DNA of 10,970 nt. Source: Brachybacterium sp. GTDB lineage: Bacteria > Actinomycetota > Actinomycetes > Actinomycetales > Dermabacteraceae. Positions 1 through 6,094 of this stretch are shown one piece after another. The notes beneath the pieces are model-generated. The model had not been told where the DNA came from, searched no databases, and saw only the letters and a program-made list of their open reading frames with translations. The stretch spans positions 1 through 10,970 of the forward strand of contig DAHVRS010000185.1 in the NCBI GenBank assembly GCA_027322375.1. Reading direction: 5' to 3'. The position numbers and the translations under genes are program-made. Each line of letters opens with the position of its first letter. The stretch's first letter is position 1.

Positions 1-691
1 GCAGCTTCGCGGCGAAGAAGCGCCGGGCGGCGTCCTCGCGGTCCTCGGTGGCGAAGGCGCGGACCGCCTCGTGGGCGAGGTCGCCGACCAGCGCCTCCTC
101 CTCCGCCACCAGCAGACGGCGCAGCCCCACCACGCCGAGCAGCACACGGGAGCTGTCCACGACCGGCAGCAGGTAGATCGTCTCGGCGTCCCCGGCGTGC
201 GTCCGCACGTGGGCGAGGGCCTCGGTGACGGTGAGCTCGGGGGTCAGCGGCAGGACCTCGGGGGACATGTAGCGGCCGATGGCGTCGCGCGGGTAGCCGA
301 GGACGGCCGTGGTCATGGCGCGCTCATCGGCGTCCAGGCCGTGCAGGAGCCGTTCGGCGACGGAGGCGGGCAGCTCGTCGAAGAGGGAGGCGCGGTCGTC
401 GGGGTCGAGCGCGGTGATGATGTCGGCGACCTGCTGGGTGCGCAGCGCGGAGATCAGCTCGGCCTGGTGGACGGCGGGCAGGTTCTCGAAGACGGCGAGC
501 GCCTCGTCCTTGCCGAGCACGCGGAACAGGAGCGCCGCCTCGGTGGAGGGGCGGGTCTCGACCAGGTACAGTAGCTCGCCGGGCGGGAGCAGCTGCGCCT
601 CGAGCGCGAGCTGCTCGAGCTGCTGTTCGGTGTGGGGCGTGGCGCGCAGCAGCGCGAGGACGCTCTCGAGGGTCACGGCGCTGGTGGTCAT
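1..691 (-). CDS. mgtE: MgtE-type magnesium transporter, N-terminal part (cut by window edge)
   Basis: The 230 visible residues are the cytosolic regulatory part of an MgtE Mg2+ channel/transporter; the transmembrane pore would lie beyond the left edge. Residues about 20-130 form the MgtE_N superhelical repeat domain, rich in short 'LF..LP....E.L..L' helices, ending in the junction GYPRDAIGRYMSPEV (132-146), the usual entry into the first CBS domain. CBS1 spans about 139-195 with LPVVD at 175-179, and a second CBS domain begins near 203 (ATEDREDAARRFF). In the family these domains sense cytosolic Mg2+ and gate the channel. The ATG at 691 is chosen because the protein starts at normal family length there. 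There is no convincing Shine-Dalgarno sequence just upstream, so a leaderless or weakly initiated message is possible. The SRPBCC gene lies 127 bp upstream on the same strand. Family call is firm from the sequence; ion specificity is inferred. Confidence 0.9.
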   Translation of the reverse strand, partial: MTTSAVTLESVLALLRATPHTEQQLEQLALEAQLLPPGELLYLVETRPSTEAALLFRVLGKDEALAVFENLPAVHQAELISALRTQQVADIITALDPDDRASLFDELPASVAERLLHGLDADERAMTTAVLGYPRDAIGRYMSPEVLPLTPELTVTEALAHVRTHAGDAETIYLLPVVDSSRVLLGVVGLRRLLVAEEEALVGDLAHEAVRAFATEDREDAARRFFAAKL

Positions 692-762
692 TCGGCCATT
701 GTGTCCGACGGGGTCGAACGGCGGGCGACGCCGACTGGTCGGCCCGATGGCGGGCGCCCGGC

Positions 763-792
763 CGACGGAGATCCAGCCGGCGGGGATCCAGC
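763..792. repeat. Two tandem 15-bp repeats
   Basis: Positions 763-777 and 778-792 are two head-to-tail copies of a 15-bp unit (cgacggagatccagc and cggcggggatccagc) differing at two positions. A degenerate third start follows at 793. The wider gap (692-818) also carries GCCGAC at 730, 761 and 791, about 30 bp apart, and a palindrome gccgac-tg-gtcggc at 730-743. Role unknown; it could be a slippage-born minisatellite or a set of binding sites. Confidence 0.6.
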
Positions 793-811
793 CGACGGTC
801 GCCCCGTCGGC
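791..811 (-). terminator. Hairpin after the SRPBCC gene
   Basis: Eight-base arms (791-798 and 804-811) are perfectly complementary around a 5-nt loop, beginning 8 bases after the stop of the minus-strand SRPBCC gene. No T-run follows on the minus strand, so it may be a weak or Rho-assisted terminator, or simply part of the repeat cluster. Confidence 0.35.
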
Positions 812-818
812 CGGCGGG

Positions 819-1310
819 TCAGCCGCGCAGCGCGGCGTAGGTGGGGGCGAGGCTCATGTACCCGGCGTCCCACACGTCCATGCCGGGGATCGTCCCACCG
901 GTGAGGGCGCCGGTGAGGCGGTCGAGGTACCACTCCCAGCCGGGGCCGATGTGCTCGACCATCGCGGGTGGCACGTCGTGGTGGCGCAGCGCCACCTGGC
1001 ACCCTTCCCCCGCCTCAGTGATCTCGAGGGAGAGCGTCCAGGTCTCCTCCCCCATCGCGGAGCTCACGGTGAGCAGGCGCTCCGGCTCGCAGGCGTGGAT
1101 CGTGAACGGCGAGGCGCTGGCGTCGCCGGGCTCGGCGGTCATGGTCACCTGCACGACGCCGCTCGCCGGATCACCCGAGTAGGTGCCGTACCAGGTCTCC
1201 AGCAGCACGGGGTCCACGAGGTGCTGCCACACCTGGGCGGGGGTGACGGCGAGGGACCGGGTGAGGACGAGGTCGCGGCCGTCGGCCGTGAGTTCTCCGG
1301 TGATGCTCAT
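819..1310 (-). CDS. AHSA1/SRPBCC-domain protein
   Basis: A 163-residue single-domain protein of the START/Bet v1-like (SRPBCC) superfamily, closest in style to the AHSA1 (activator of Hsp90 ATPase homologue 1-like) proteins common in actinobacteria. It shows the typical opening 'LTRSLAVTPAQVWQHLVDPVLLETWYG' pattern (strand, helix, tryptophan), a central beta-sheet with FTIHACEPERLL (69-80), ETWTLSLEITEAGEGCQVALRH (89-110), and the long C-terminal helix GWEWYLDRLTGAL (124-136). No signal peptide or membrane segment is visible, so it should be cytosolic. The ATG at 1310 has an excellent Shine-Dalgarno (AGGAGG, 1316-1321 on the minus strand, 5-nt spacing). Such folds bind hydrophobic ligands in a cavity; the ligand cannot be told from sequence. 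It is transcribed divergently from the dehydrogenase pair and might read on toward mgtE. Confidence 0.88.
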   Translation of the reverse strand: MSITGELTADGRDLVLTRSLAVTPAQVWQHLVDPVLLETWYGTYSGDPASGVVQVTMTAEPGDASASPFTIHACEPERLLTVSSAMGEETWTLSLEITEAGEGCQVALRHHDVPPAMVEHIGPGWEWYLDRLTGALTGGTIPGMDVWDAGYMSLAPTYAALRG

Positions 1311-1402
1311 GCGCGCCTCCTGGCCGACGGGGCCCAGCGGGCCCGCGGGAGGCCCACGGTAGTCGGCAGTGGGCTGCGCCGGGCGCGCTCCGGCGGGATC
1401 CT

Positions 1403-1418
1403 TGACCGGCGTCGGTCA
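1403..1418. promoter_or_regulatory. Candidate operator (inverted repeat TGACCG-N4-CGGTCA)
   Basis: A perfect 6-bp inverted repeat with a 4-bp centre (GCGT, symmetric about a central CG) lies in the 242-bp divergent gap between the SRPBCC and mannitol-dehydrogenase-type genes. Size and symmetry suit a dimeric repressor site of the LacI or GntR kind, families that often control sugar-acid genes. No regulator gene of that kind is in the window, so the assignment is inference. Confidence 0.35.
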
Positions 1419-1482
1419 CCGAGCCTCCTCGCCGCGCCCGCCCGGCGACCGGACGGCCTCTCGCCACCGCTCTCTCGCGCCT

Positions 1483-1488
1483 TAGACT
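1483..1488 (+). promoter_or_regulatory. Candidate -10 box (TAGACT) for the dehydrogenase operon
   Basis: TAGACT fits the actinobacterial TANNNT -10 pattern and stands out in very GC-rich surroundings. It would place the transcript start near 1495, leaving a leader of about 58 nt before the GTG at 1553. No good -35 hexamer is seen at 16-18 bp upstream, which would suit an activator-dependent promoter. Confidence 0.35.
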
Positions 1489-1552
1489 GCTGGTCACGCC
1501 GGGTTCTGCTGCCGGCCGCCGATGTCGTCGTCCTGTGACCAGGTGGTTCACC

Positions 1553-3097
1553 GTGACCGTTCCCGGCTCGATCCCGCTGCTGGGCCGCTCTCGCCTGGGC
1601 ACCGTGCCGCTGCTCGGCGCCTCCGCCCCCGAGGATCCGGCCCGCGCCGGGATCATCCACCTGGGCCTCGGCGCGTTCCATCGCGCGCATGCCGCGGTGC
1701 ATACGGCGCTGGCGATGCAGGCCGAGCCCGGGGACTGGGGCATCGTCGGCTTCGCGAATCGCTCTCGCCGGGTGGTCGACCCGATGGCGCGCCAGGACGG
1801 GATGTGCTCGGTGCTCGAGCTGTCCGAGCACGGGGCCCGGGCGGACGTGGTGGACGTGCACCGCGGCCTCGGCGTCATGGCCGAGGAGCCGGAGCGCGTG
1901 ATCGCCGAGATCGCGGATCCCGCCCGCAAGCTGCTCACCCTCACCGTCTCCGAGGGCGGCTACTCCGTCTCCCCGCGCACCGGCGGCCTGGACGTGGACT
2001 CCCCCGCTCTGCGCACCGATCTCGACAGCGCCGACCCCAAGAAGGCCCGCTCCGCGACCCCTGCCGCGCCGCGCACCGTGATCGGGCTGCTCGCCGCGGG
2101 GCTGACCGCCCGTTCCCGCACCGGGGAGCCGTTCGCGGTGCTGCCCTGCGACAACGTCGCCGCGGCCGGCCGCACCACGCGCCGCATGGTCACCGAGTTC
2201 CTCGAGCTCTCCGGCGCCGACGAGGACGCCCTTGCCTTCGTGCGCGAGCACGTCTCCTTCCCGGACGCGATGGTGGATCGGATCGTTCCGGCCACCACTC
2301 CGGCGACGAGCGAGCAGGTCGCGGCGCTGCTCGGCGTGCAGGACGACGCCCCTGTCCGAGCGGAGAAGTTCTCGATGTGGGTGATCGAGGACGACTTCCC
2401 CGCCGGGCGGCCCGCCTGGGAGCAGGGCGGGGCGATCATGAGCTCCGAGGTGGACAAGTACGAGCAGGTCAAGCTGCGGATCCTCAACGGCCCGCACTCC
2501 CTGATCGCCTATCTGGGGGCGCTCGATGGGCGGCCGACGATCCCTGCCGCCTTCGCTGAGGACTGGATCGCGGAGGCGACCCTCAGCCTCATCCACGACG
2601 AGAACCTCCCCACGATCGATCTCCCCTCCGACCTGGACGTGCAGGGCTATATCGAGGACCTCACGCATCGTTGGCGGAACCACGACCTGGGCCATCGGAC
2701 CCGCCAGGTCGGGTCCGACGGGTCGATGCGCCTGCCGCAGCGGGTGCCGACCCCGGCGCTCTTCCACCTGCGCGACGGGCGCCTGCCGGCGATGCTCGCG
2801 CTCACCGTCGCGGCATGGTTCGCGTGCGTTGTGCCGCCCGCGGGCTTCGATCCGGGCGAGCAGGCGGCGGCGATGACCGATCCGGACCAGGCGCGGCTGC
2901 AGGAGATCGCCGCGGGCGCCACGACCCCGGCCGCGCATGCGCGGGCGCTGCTCGAGAGCGGCTGCCTCTCCGCCGAGCTCGCCGCCCACGAGGAGTTCAC
3001 CGATCTGGTGGGCGCCCTGCTGACCACCCTCGTCACGGCCGGGCCTCGCGCCGCGGCCGCCGAGGCCATGACCCTCTCGCTGAAGGAGATCCGCTGA
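1553..3097 (+). CDS. Mannitol dehydrogenase family (long-chain) oxidoreductase, UxuB/MtlK-like
   Basis: A 514-residue NAD(P)-dependent enzyme of the polyol-specific long-chain dehydrogenase family, which includes mannitol 2-dehydrogenase, D-arabinitol dehydrogenase and fructuronate reductase. The N-terminal Rossmann part carries HLGLGAFHRAH (36-46). The C-terminal domain has the family catalytic signature K-x4-N-x2-H at K307, N312 and H315, and HRTRQVGSDGSMRLPQR (381-397), the family's conserved 'HRT.Q...DGS.KLPQR' block. Length matches the family. GTG 1553 is preferred over the in-frame GTG at 1535 because AGGTGG (1541-1546) sits 6 nt before it, while 1535 has no ribosome site. The stop overlaps the next gene's start by one base (TGATG), implying one transcript and translational coupling. 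The partner suggests sugar-acid work (fructuronate/mannonate or similar), but the substrate cannot be read from sequence. Confidence 0.9.
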   Translation: MTVPGSIPLLGRSRLGTVPLLGASAPEDPARAGIIHLGLGAFHRAHAAVHTALAMQAEPGDWGIVGFANRSRRVVDPMARQDGMCSVLELSEHGARADVVDVHRGLGVMAEEPERVIAEIADPARKLLTLTVSEGGYSVSPRTGGLDVDSPALRTDLDSADPKKARSATPAAPRTVIGLLAAGLTARSRTGEPFAVLPCDNVAAAGRTTRRMVTEFLELSGADEDALAFVREHVSFPDAMVDRIVPATTPATSEQVAALLGVQDDAPVRAEKFSMWVIEDDFPAGRPAWEQGGAIMSSEVDKYEQVKLRILNGPHSLIAYLGALDGRPTIPAAFAEDWIAEATLSLIHDENLPTIDLPSDLDVQGYIEDLTHRWRNHDLGHRTRQVGSDGSMRLPQRVPTPALFHLRDGRLPAMLALTVAAWFACVVPPAGFDPGEQAAAMTDPDQARLQEIAAGATTPAAHARALLESGCLSAELAAHEEFTDLVGALLTTLVTAGPRAAAAEAMTLSLKEIR

Positions 3098-4101
3098 TGA
3101 AGGCCCTTGTCATCCATGGTGCTGGAGACATCCGCTGGCAGGACGTGCCGGACGTCGAGCCCGGTCCCGACGAGGTCCGGCTGCGCATTCGGTACGTCGG
3201 GATCTGCGGCTCGGACCTGCACTACTTCTACAACGGCGCGAACGGCGCCTTCGTCATCACCGAGCCGCTCACCCCGGGCCATGAGCTCTCCGCCGTGGTG
3301 GATCTGGATCCCCGCGGCGAGTACGCGCCGGGCACCCCGGTGACCGTGCATCCGGCCGGCTACGGCACGAGCGCGCCCGGCATCGAGGACCGTCCGCACC
3401 TGTGGCCGGGCGGAGACTACCTGGGCAGCGCCTCGGTCACCCCGCACAAGCAGGGCGCGGCCTCGGAGATGCTCGTGGTCAAGCGCGGGAACGTGCGCCG
3501 TCTGCCGGAGTCGCTGCCGCTGGTGCGCGGGGCGCTCGCCGAGCCGCTCGCGGTCGCACTCCACGCGGTGACCATCGCCGGGGACGTCACCGGGAAGCGC
3601 TGCCTGGTGCTCGGCGCGGGCCCGATCGGGCTGCTGGCCGTCGCCTCCCTGCTGCATCGCGGCGCCGCCTCGGTGGATGTCACCGATGTGCGCCCGGAGC
3701 CGCTCGAGCGGGCGAAGGCCCTCGGTGCCGAGACGACGATCCAGGTCCCGGACCAGGCCCCGGACAGCGGCGTCTACGACGTGGTGCTGGAGTGCTCGGC
3801 CGCGCCCTCCTCGCTGTCCTCGGGCGTGCTCGCAGTGCGTCCCGCGGGGATCATCGTGCAGGTCGCGATCCTGCCGGACAAGGACATCCCCGTGAACCTC
3901 GCGGCGCTGGTCGCGAAGGAGGTGCAGCTGCGCGGCACGCAGCGCTTCGACACCGAGATCGACGAGGCGATCGAGCTGCTCGCAAACGATCCCCGCTTCG
4001 ACGCCGTGGTCACGCAGATCCTCCCGGCCTCCGACGCCGAGGACGCTTTCGCGACCGCCCGCGACGCCTCCCGCTCCGCGAAGGTCCTGCTCGAGCTCTG
4101 A
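3097..4101 (+). CDS. idnD: L-idonate 5-dehydrogenase-like medium-chain dehydrogenase
   Basis: A 334-residue member of the medium-chain dehydrogenase/reductase superfamily, most like L-idonate 5-dehydrogenase (idonate to 5-ketogluconate). The catalytic-zinc site is complete: C37 in GICGSDLH, H62-E63 in PGHE, and E149 in AEPLAV. The nucleotide fold shows GAGPIG (173-178), and D197 at the end of the second strand (VTDVR) suggests NAD preference. The structural-zinc lobe, normally holding four cysteines, has none: residues 85-111 run from HPAGYG to YLGSA without a cysteine. A strong ribosome site (AAGGAG, 3083-3088) precedes the ATG by 8 nt, inside the end of the upstream dehydrogenase gene, whose stop it overlaps. 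Both enzymes probably act on one sugar-acid or polyol route. Related alternatives are sorbitol, threonine or galactitol-1-phosphate dehydrogenases; the family call is certain, the substrate moderately so. Confidence 0.85.
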   Translation: MKALVIHGAGDIRWQDVPDVEPGPDEVRLRIRYVGICGSDLHYFYNGANGAFVITEPLTPGHELSAVVDLDPRGEYAPGTPVTVHPAGYGTSAPGIEDRPHLWPGGDYLGSASVTPHKQGAASEMLVVKRGNVRRLPESLPLVRGALAEPLAVALHAVTIAGDVTGKRCLVLGAGPIGLLAVASLLHRGAASVDVTDVRPEPLERAKALGAETTIQVPDQAPDSGVYDVVLECSAAPSSLSSGVLAVRPAGIIVQVAILPDKDIPVNLAALVAKEVQLRGTQRFDTEIDEAIELLANDPRFDAVVTQILPASDAEDAFATARDASRSAKVLLEL

Positions 4102-4113
4102 GTTCGTGCGGCC

Positions 4114-4147
4114 GACGGCGGCGTCCCCAGGTGGGGGCGCCGCCGTC
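4114..4147 (+). terminator. Strong hairpin closing the dehydrogenase operon
   Basis: A 15-bp stem (4114-4128 with 4133-4147, one T-G wobble) with a 4-nt loop (aggt) starts 12 bases after the idonate-dehydrogenase stop. Only two T's follow, as is usual for GC-rich actinobacterial terminators. It separates this operon from the marR promoter at 4176. Confidence 0.8.
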
Positions 4148-4175
4148 TTGCACGCCACTGCTCAGGCTTCCTCAC

Positions 4176-4205
4176 TTGTTTTTAGTTCGGCTTGCGAACT
4201 ACTCT
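4176..4205 (+). promoter_or_regulatory. marR promoter, -35 TTGTTT / -10 TACTCT
   Basis: TTGTTT (4176-4181) and TACTCT (4200-4205) are 18 bp apart in an AT-rich patch that contrasts with the surrounding DNA. The predicted transcript start is about 4212, within two bases of the GTG start codon at 4214. The spacer holds the MarR-type operator. Confidence 0.65.
4183..4201. promoter_or_regulatory. MarR-type operator (TAGTTCG-N5-CGAACTA)
   Basis: A perfect 7-bp inverted repeat with a 5-bp centre fills the spacer between the -35 and -10 boxes of the marR promoter. MarR dimers bind palindromes of about 16-20 bp and typically repress their own promoter by covering these elements. Binding here would block RNA polymerase, and an inducing ligand would release the repressor. 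Confidence 0.7.
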
Positions 4206-4213
4206 CGGTTCTC

Positions 4214-4642
4214 GTGAGCTCCGCCCCCGATCTTCCGCAGCACCTCGCCCTCGTGTGCAGCCAGTTCTCGCGCCTCGCCGCGCGGCGCTCCGGCGTGGGC
4301 GTGGGCACCGTGTCCTGGCGGGTGGTCTCCACGATCGAGCGCTACGGGCCGCTGCGACTGAGCGAGATCGCCGACCGCGAGCGGGTCTCCCGCCCCACGG
4401 CGACCGCGGTCATCAAGCGGCTCGAGGAGGAGGGCCTGGTCCAGCGGGCTCCGGATCCCACCGACTCCCGCTCCTCGCTCATCTCGACCACCCCGCAAGG
4501 AGTGGCGCAGCTGGGCGCCTGGCGCTCGCAGCTGGCCCTCGGGGTGGGCGGTCTGCTCGAGGACCTGCCTGCGGAGGATGTGGCGACGCTCGACCGTGCC
4601 TCGCAGATCCTCGCCCGCCTGGTCGAGGCCCACGACGACTGA
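4214..4642 (+). CDS. MarR-family transcriptional regulator
   Basis: A 142-residue winged helix-turn-helix regulator. The DNA-binding part is RLSEIADRERVSRPTATAVIKRLEEEGLVQRAPDPTDSRSSLISTT split over residues 48-93: HTH with recognition helix around 59-71 and the MarR wing signature DPTDSR (81-86). Flanking helices (about 8-44 and 97-140) form the dimerisation region. GTG 4214 is chosen because family length fits; the frame is open further upstream, but that part would read through the promoter, operator and terminator hairpin. There is no Shine-Dalgarno before 4214, and the predicted transcript start lies at about 4212, so the message is probably leaderless. It likely represses itself and the MFS pump 106 bp downstream. 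No cysteine sits in an OhrR-like N-terminal sensing position (the only one is C15), so the inducer is probably a small molecule rather than known peroxide chemistry; that is inference. Confidence 0.9.
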   Translation: MSSAPDLPQHLALVCSQFSRLAARRSGVGVGTVSWRVVSTIERYGPLRLSEIADRERVSRPTATAVIKRLEEEGLVQRAPDPTDSRSSLISTTPQGVAQLGAWRSQLALGVGGLLEDLPAEDVATLDRASQILARLVEAHDD

Positions 4643-4748
4643 CCCGCCGGGCCCCGTCGGCGGCCCCGCGCGTCGCCCTCCCGATCCGCCGGCCGCCCGG
4701 CCCGTCGGCCGCCCTGCACTTCCCCCACCGTTCCCGGAAGGAACCCGT

Positions 4749-6077
4749 ATGACCTCCTCGGTCCGCGACGCCTCGGCGCCGACCACCACCCCACGGACAC
4801 CGCCCACCCCGGCAGCGTCCAGCCCCTCCGGGCCCACCCTCCGTGAGGCGTTCCGCCAGCCGAAGGCCGTGTGGGCGATCGCCTTCGCCGCGACCGTGTC
4901 CTTCATGGGCATCGGCCTGGTGGACCCGATCCTCCCCGCGATCAGCGAGCAGCTGGAGGCGAGCCCCTCGCAGACGATGCTGCTGTTCACCAGCTACCTC
5001 TTCGTCACCGCGATCACGATGTTCTTCACCAGCTGGTTCGCCGCGAAGCTCGGCACCAAGCGCACCCTGCTCATCGGTCTGCTGCTCGTGGTCGCGTTCG
5101 CGGCGCTCGCCGGAGCGGCCGGGTCCGTCACCGAGATCATCGGCCTGCGCGCCGGGTGGGGGCTCGGCAACGCCCTGTTCATCTCCACCGCCCTCGCCGC
5201 GATCGTGGGCGCGACCGCCGGCCCGAGCGCCGGTGCGATCATCCTGTACGAGTCCGCGCTCGGGCTCGGCATGGCTTTCGGGCCGTTGCTGGGCGGGCTG
5301 CTCGGCTCGGTCTCCTGGCGCGCCCCCTTCGCAGGCACCGCGGTGCTCATGGGCATCGGGTTCATCGCGATCATGGCGCTGCTGACCAGCGAGAAGGCGC
5401 CCGAGCCCGTCTCCCCGCTCGCCGCGGTGAAGGCTCTCGCCCACCCGGCGCTGCGCACCCTCGCGCTCACCGCGATCTTCTACAACTTCGCGTTCTTCAC
5501 GCTGCTCGCCTACTCGCCGTTCCCGCTCGAGGCGGCCGCCGCCGCGCAGGGCACCGAGTTCGGGGCGCTGGGGCTGGGCGGGGTGTTCTTCGGCTGGGGC
5601 GTGGGGCTGGCGATCACGTCCGTGCTCGTCGCGCCGCTGCTCACGCGCCACCTGGGCCTCCTGCCCACGCTGCTGACCGCGCTGGGCCTGCTCACCGTGC
5701 TCATGCTCGCGCTGATGCTCTTCCACACCTCGATGGTCGGACTGATCGTCCTCATCGTGCTCGGCGGTCTGCTGCTGGGCATCATGAACACGGCGCTCAC
5801 CGAGACCGTGATGGAGGCGACCGACCTGCCGCGCGGCGTGGCGAGCTCCGCCTATTCCGGTGTGCGCTTCCTGGGCGGCGCGATCGCTCCGGCCGTCGCC
5901 GGTCCCCTCGCGGCCGCGACCGTCGCCGGTGCCCCCTATCTGCTGGCCGCGGTGGCGCTCGTGGCGTCGATGGCGATGCTGGTGCTGGGCCGGCGCCATC
6001 TCGCGGCCGTCGGCACGCACCACACGCTGGATCCCGTCGAGGAGGCCGAGGCGGTCACCGCCGGCGACGAGGTCTGA
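4749..6077 (+). CDS. MFS (DHA1-type) efflux transporter, MarR-linked
   Basis: A 442-residue, about 12-helix major facilitator of the proton-driven drug-efflux DHA1 group, similar in style to the YfmO/YvmA-like pumps. A Pro/Thr/Ser-rich cytosolic tail (about residues 1-35) precedes TM1, which opens with FMGIGLVDPILPAISEQLEASPSQ split across the first loop, a hallmark of this subgroup. The loop 2-3 motif A is present in reduced form (AAKLGTKRTLL, about 98-108). The antiporter motif C is clear in TM5: GLGMAFGPLLGG, with G178-P179. ATG 4749 has AAGGA (4738-4742) at 6-nt spacing. It follows the MarR gene on the same strand and is probably co-transcribed from the operator-bearing promoter. The stop codon lies in the stem of a hairpin shared with the convergent transporter gene. 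Export of drugs, dyes or solvents is inferred from family and context. Confidence 0.9.
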   Translation: MTSSVRDASAPTTTPRTPPTPAASSPSGPTLREAFRQPKAVWAIAFAATVSFMGIGLVDPILPAISEQLEASPSQTMLLFTSYLFVTAITMFFTSWFAAKLGTKRTLLIGLLLVVAFAALAGAAGSVTEIIGLRAGWGLGNALFISTALAAIVGATAGPSAGAIILYESALGLGMAFGPLLGGLLGSVSWRAPFAGTAVLMGIGFIAIMALLTSEKAPEPVSPLAAVKALAHPALRTLALTAIFYNFAFFTLLAYSPFPLEAAAAAQGTEFGALGLGGVFFGWGVGLAITSVLVAPLLTRHLGLLPTLLTALGLLTVLMLALMLFHTSMVGLIVLIVLGGLLLGIMNTALTETVMEATDLPRGVASSAYSGVRFLGGAIAPAVAGPLAAATVAGAPYLLAAVALVASMAMLVLGRRHLAAVGTHHTLDPVEEAEAVTAGDEV

Positions 6078-6094
6078 GCCGGCTCGCTCAGACC
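6071..6094. terminator. Bidirectional hairpin containing both stop codons
   Basis: Perfect 9-bp arms GGTCTGAGC (6071-6079) and GCTCAGACC (6086-6094) flank a 6-nt loop. The plus-strand MFS stop (6075-6077) is in one arm and the minus-strand transporter stop (6088-6090) in the other. It can fold in both transcripts and is the only stem between these convergent genes, which are 10 bp apart. There is no T-run on either side. Confidence 0.65.

Noticed and set aside
730..811. CRISPR array in the repeat-rich gap
   Set aside because: Repeats are only 6-15 bp, with no true spacers and no cas genes in the window.
1536..1555. CRP/GlxR-like site (TGTGA...TCAC) at the start of the mannitol-type dehydrogenase
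   Set aside because: The half-sites are 9 bp apart instead of 6, and the sequence overlaps the ribosome site, so the match is probably chance.
1307..2989. Long open minus-strand frame (560 codons) opposite the mannitol-type dehydrogenase
   Set aside because: Its translation is Arg/Gly/His-rich without domains, and the opposite strand encodes a full-length enzyme with catalytic motifs. Long antisense frames are expected at this GC content.
4106..4213. N-terminal extension of the MarR protein to an ATG at 4106
   Set aside because: The extension would translate through the terminator hairpin, promoter and operator; the family length fits GTG 4214.
4479..6023. Long minus-strand frame opposite the MFS gene
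   Set aside because: Gln/Glu/Arg/Gly-rich shadow of the membrane protein on the other strand; no recognisable domain.
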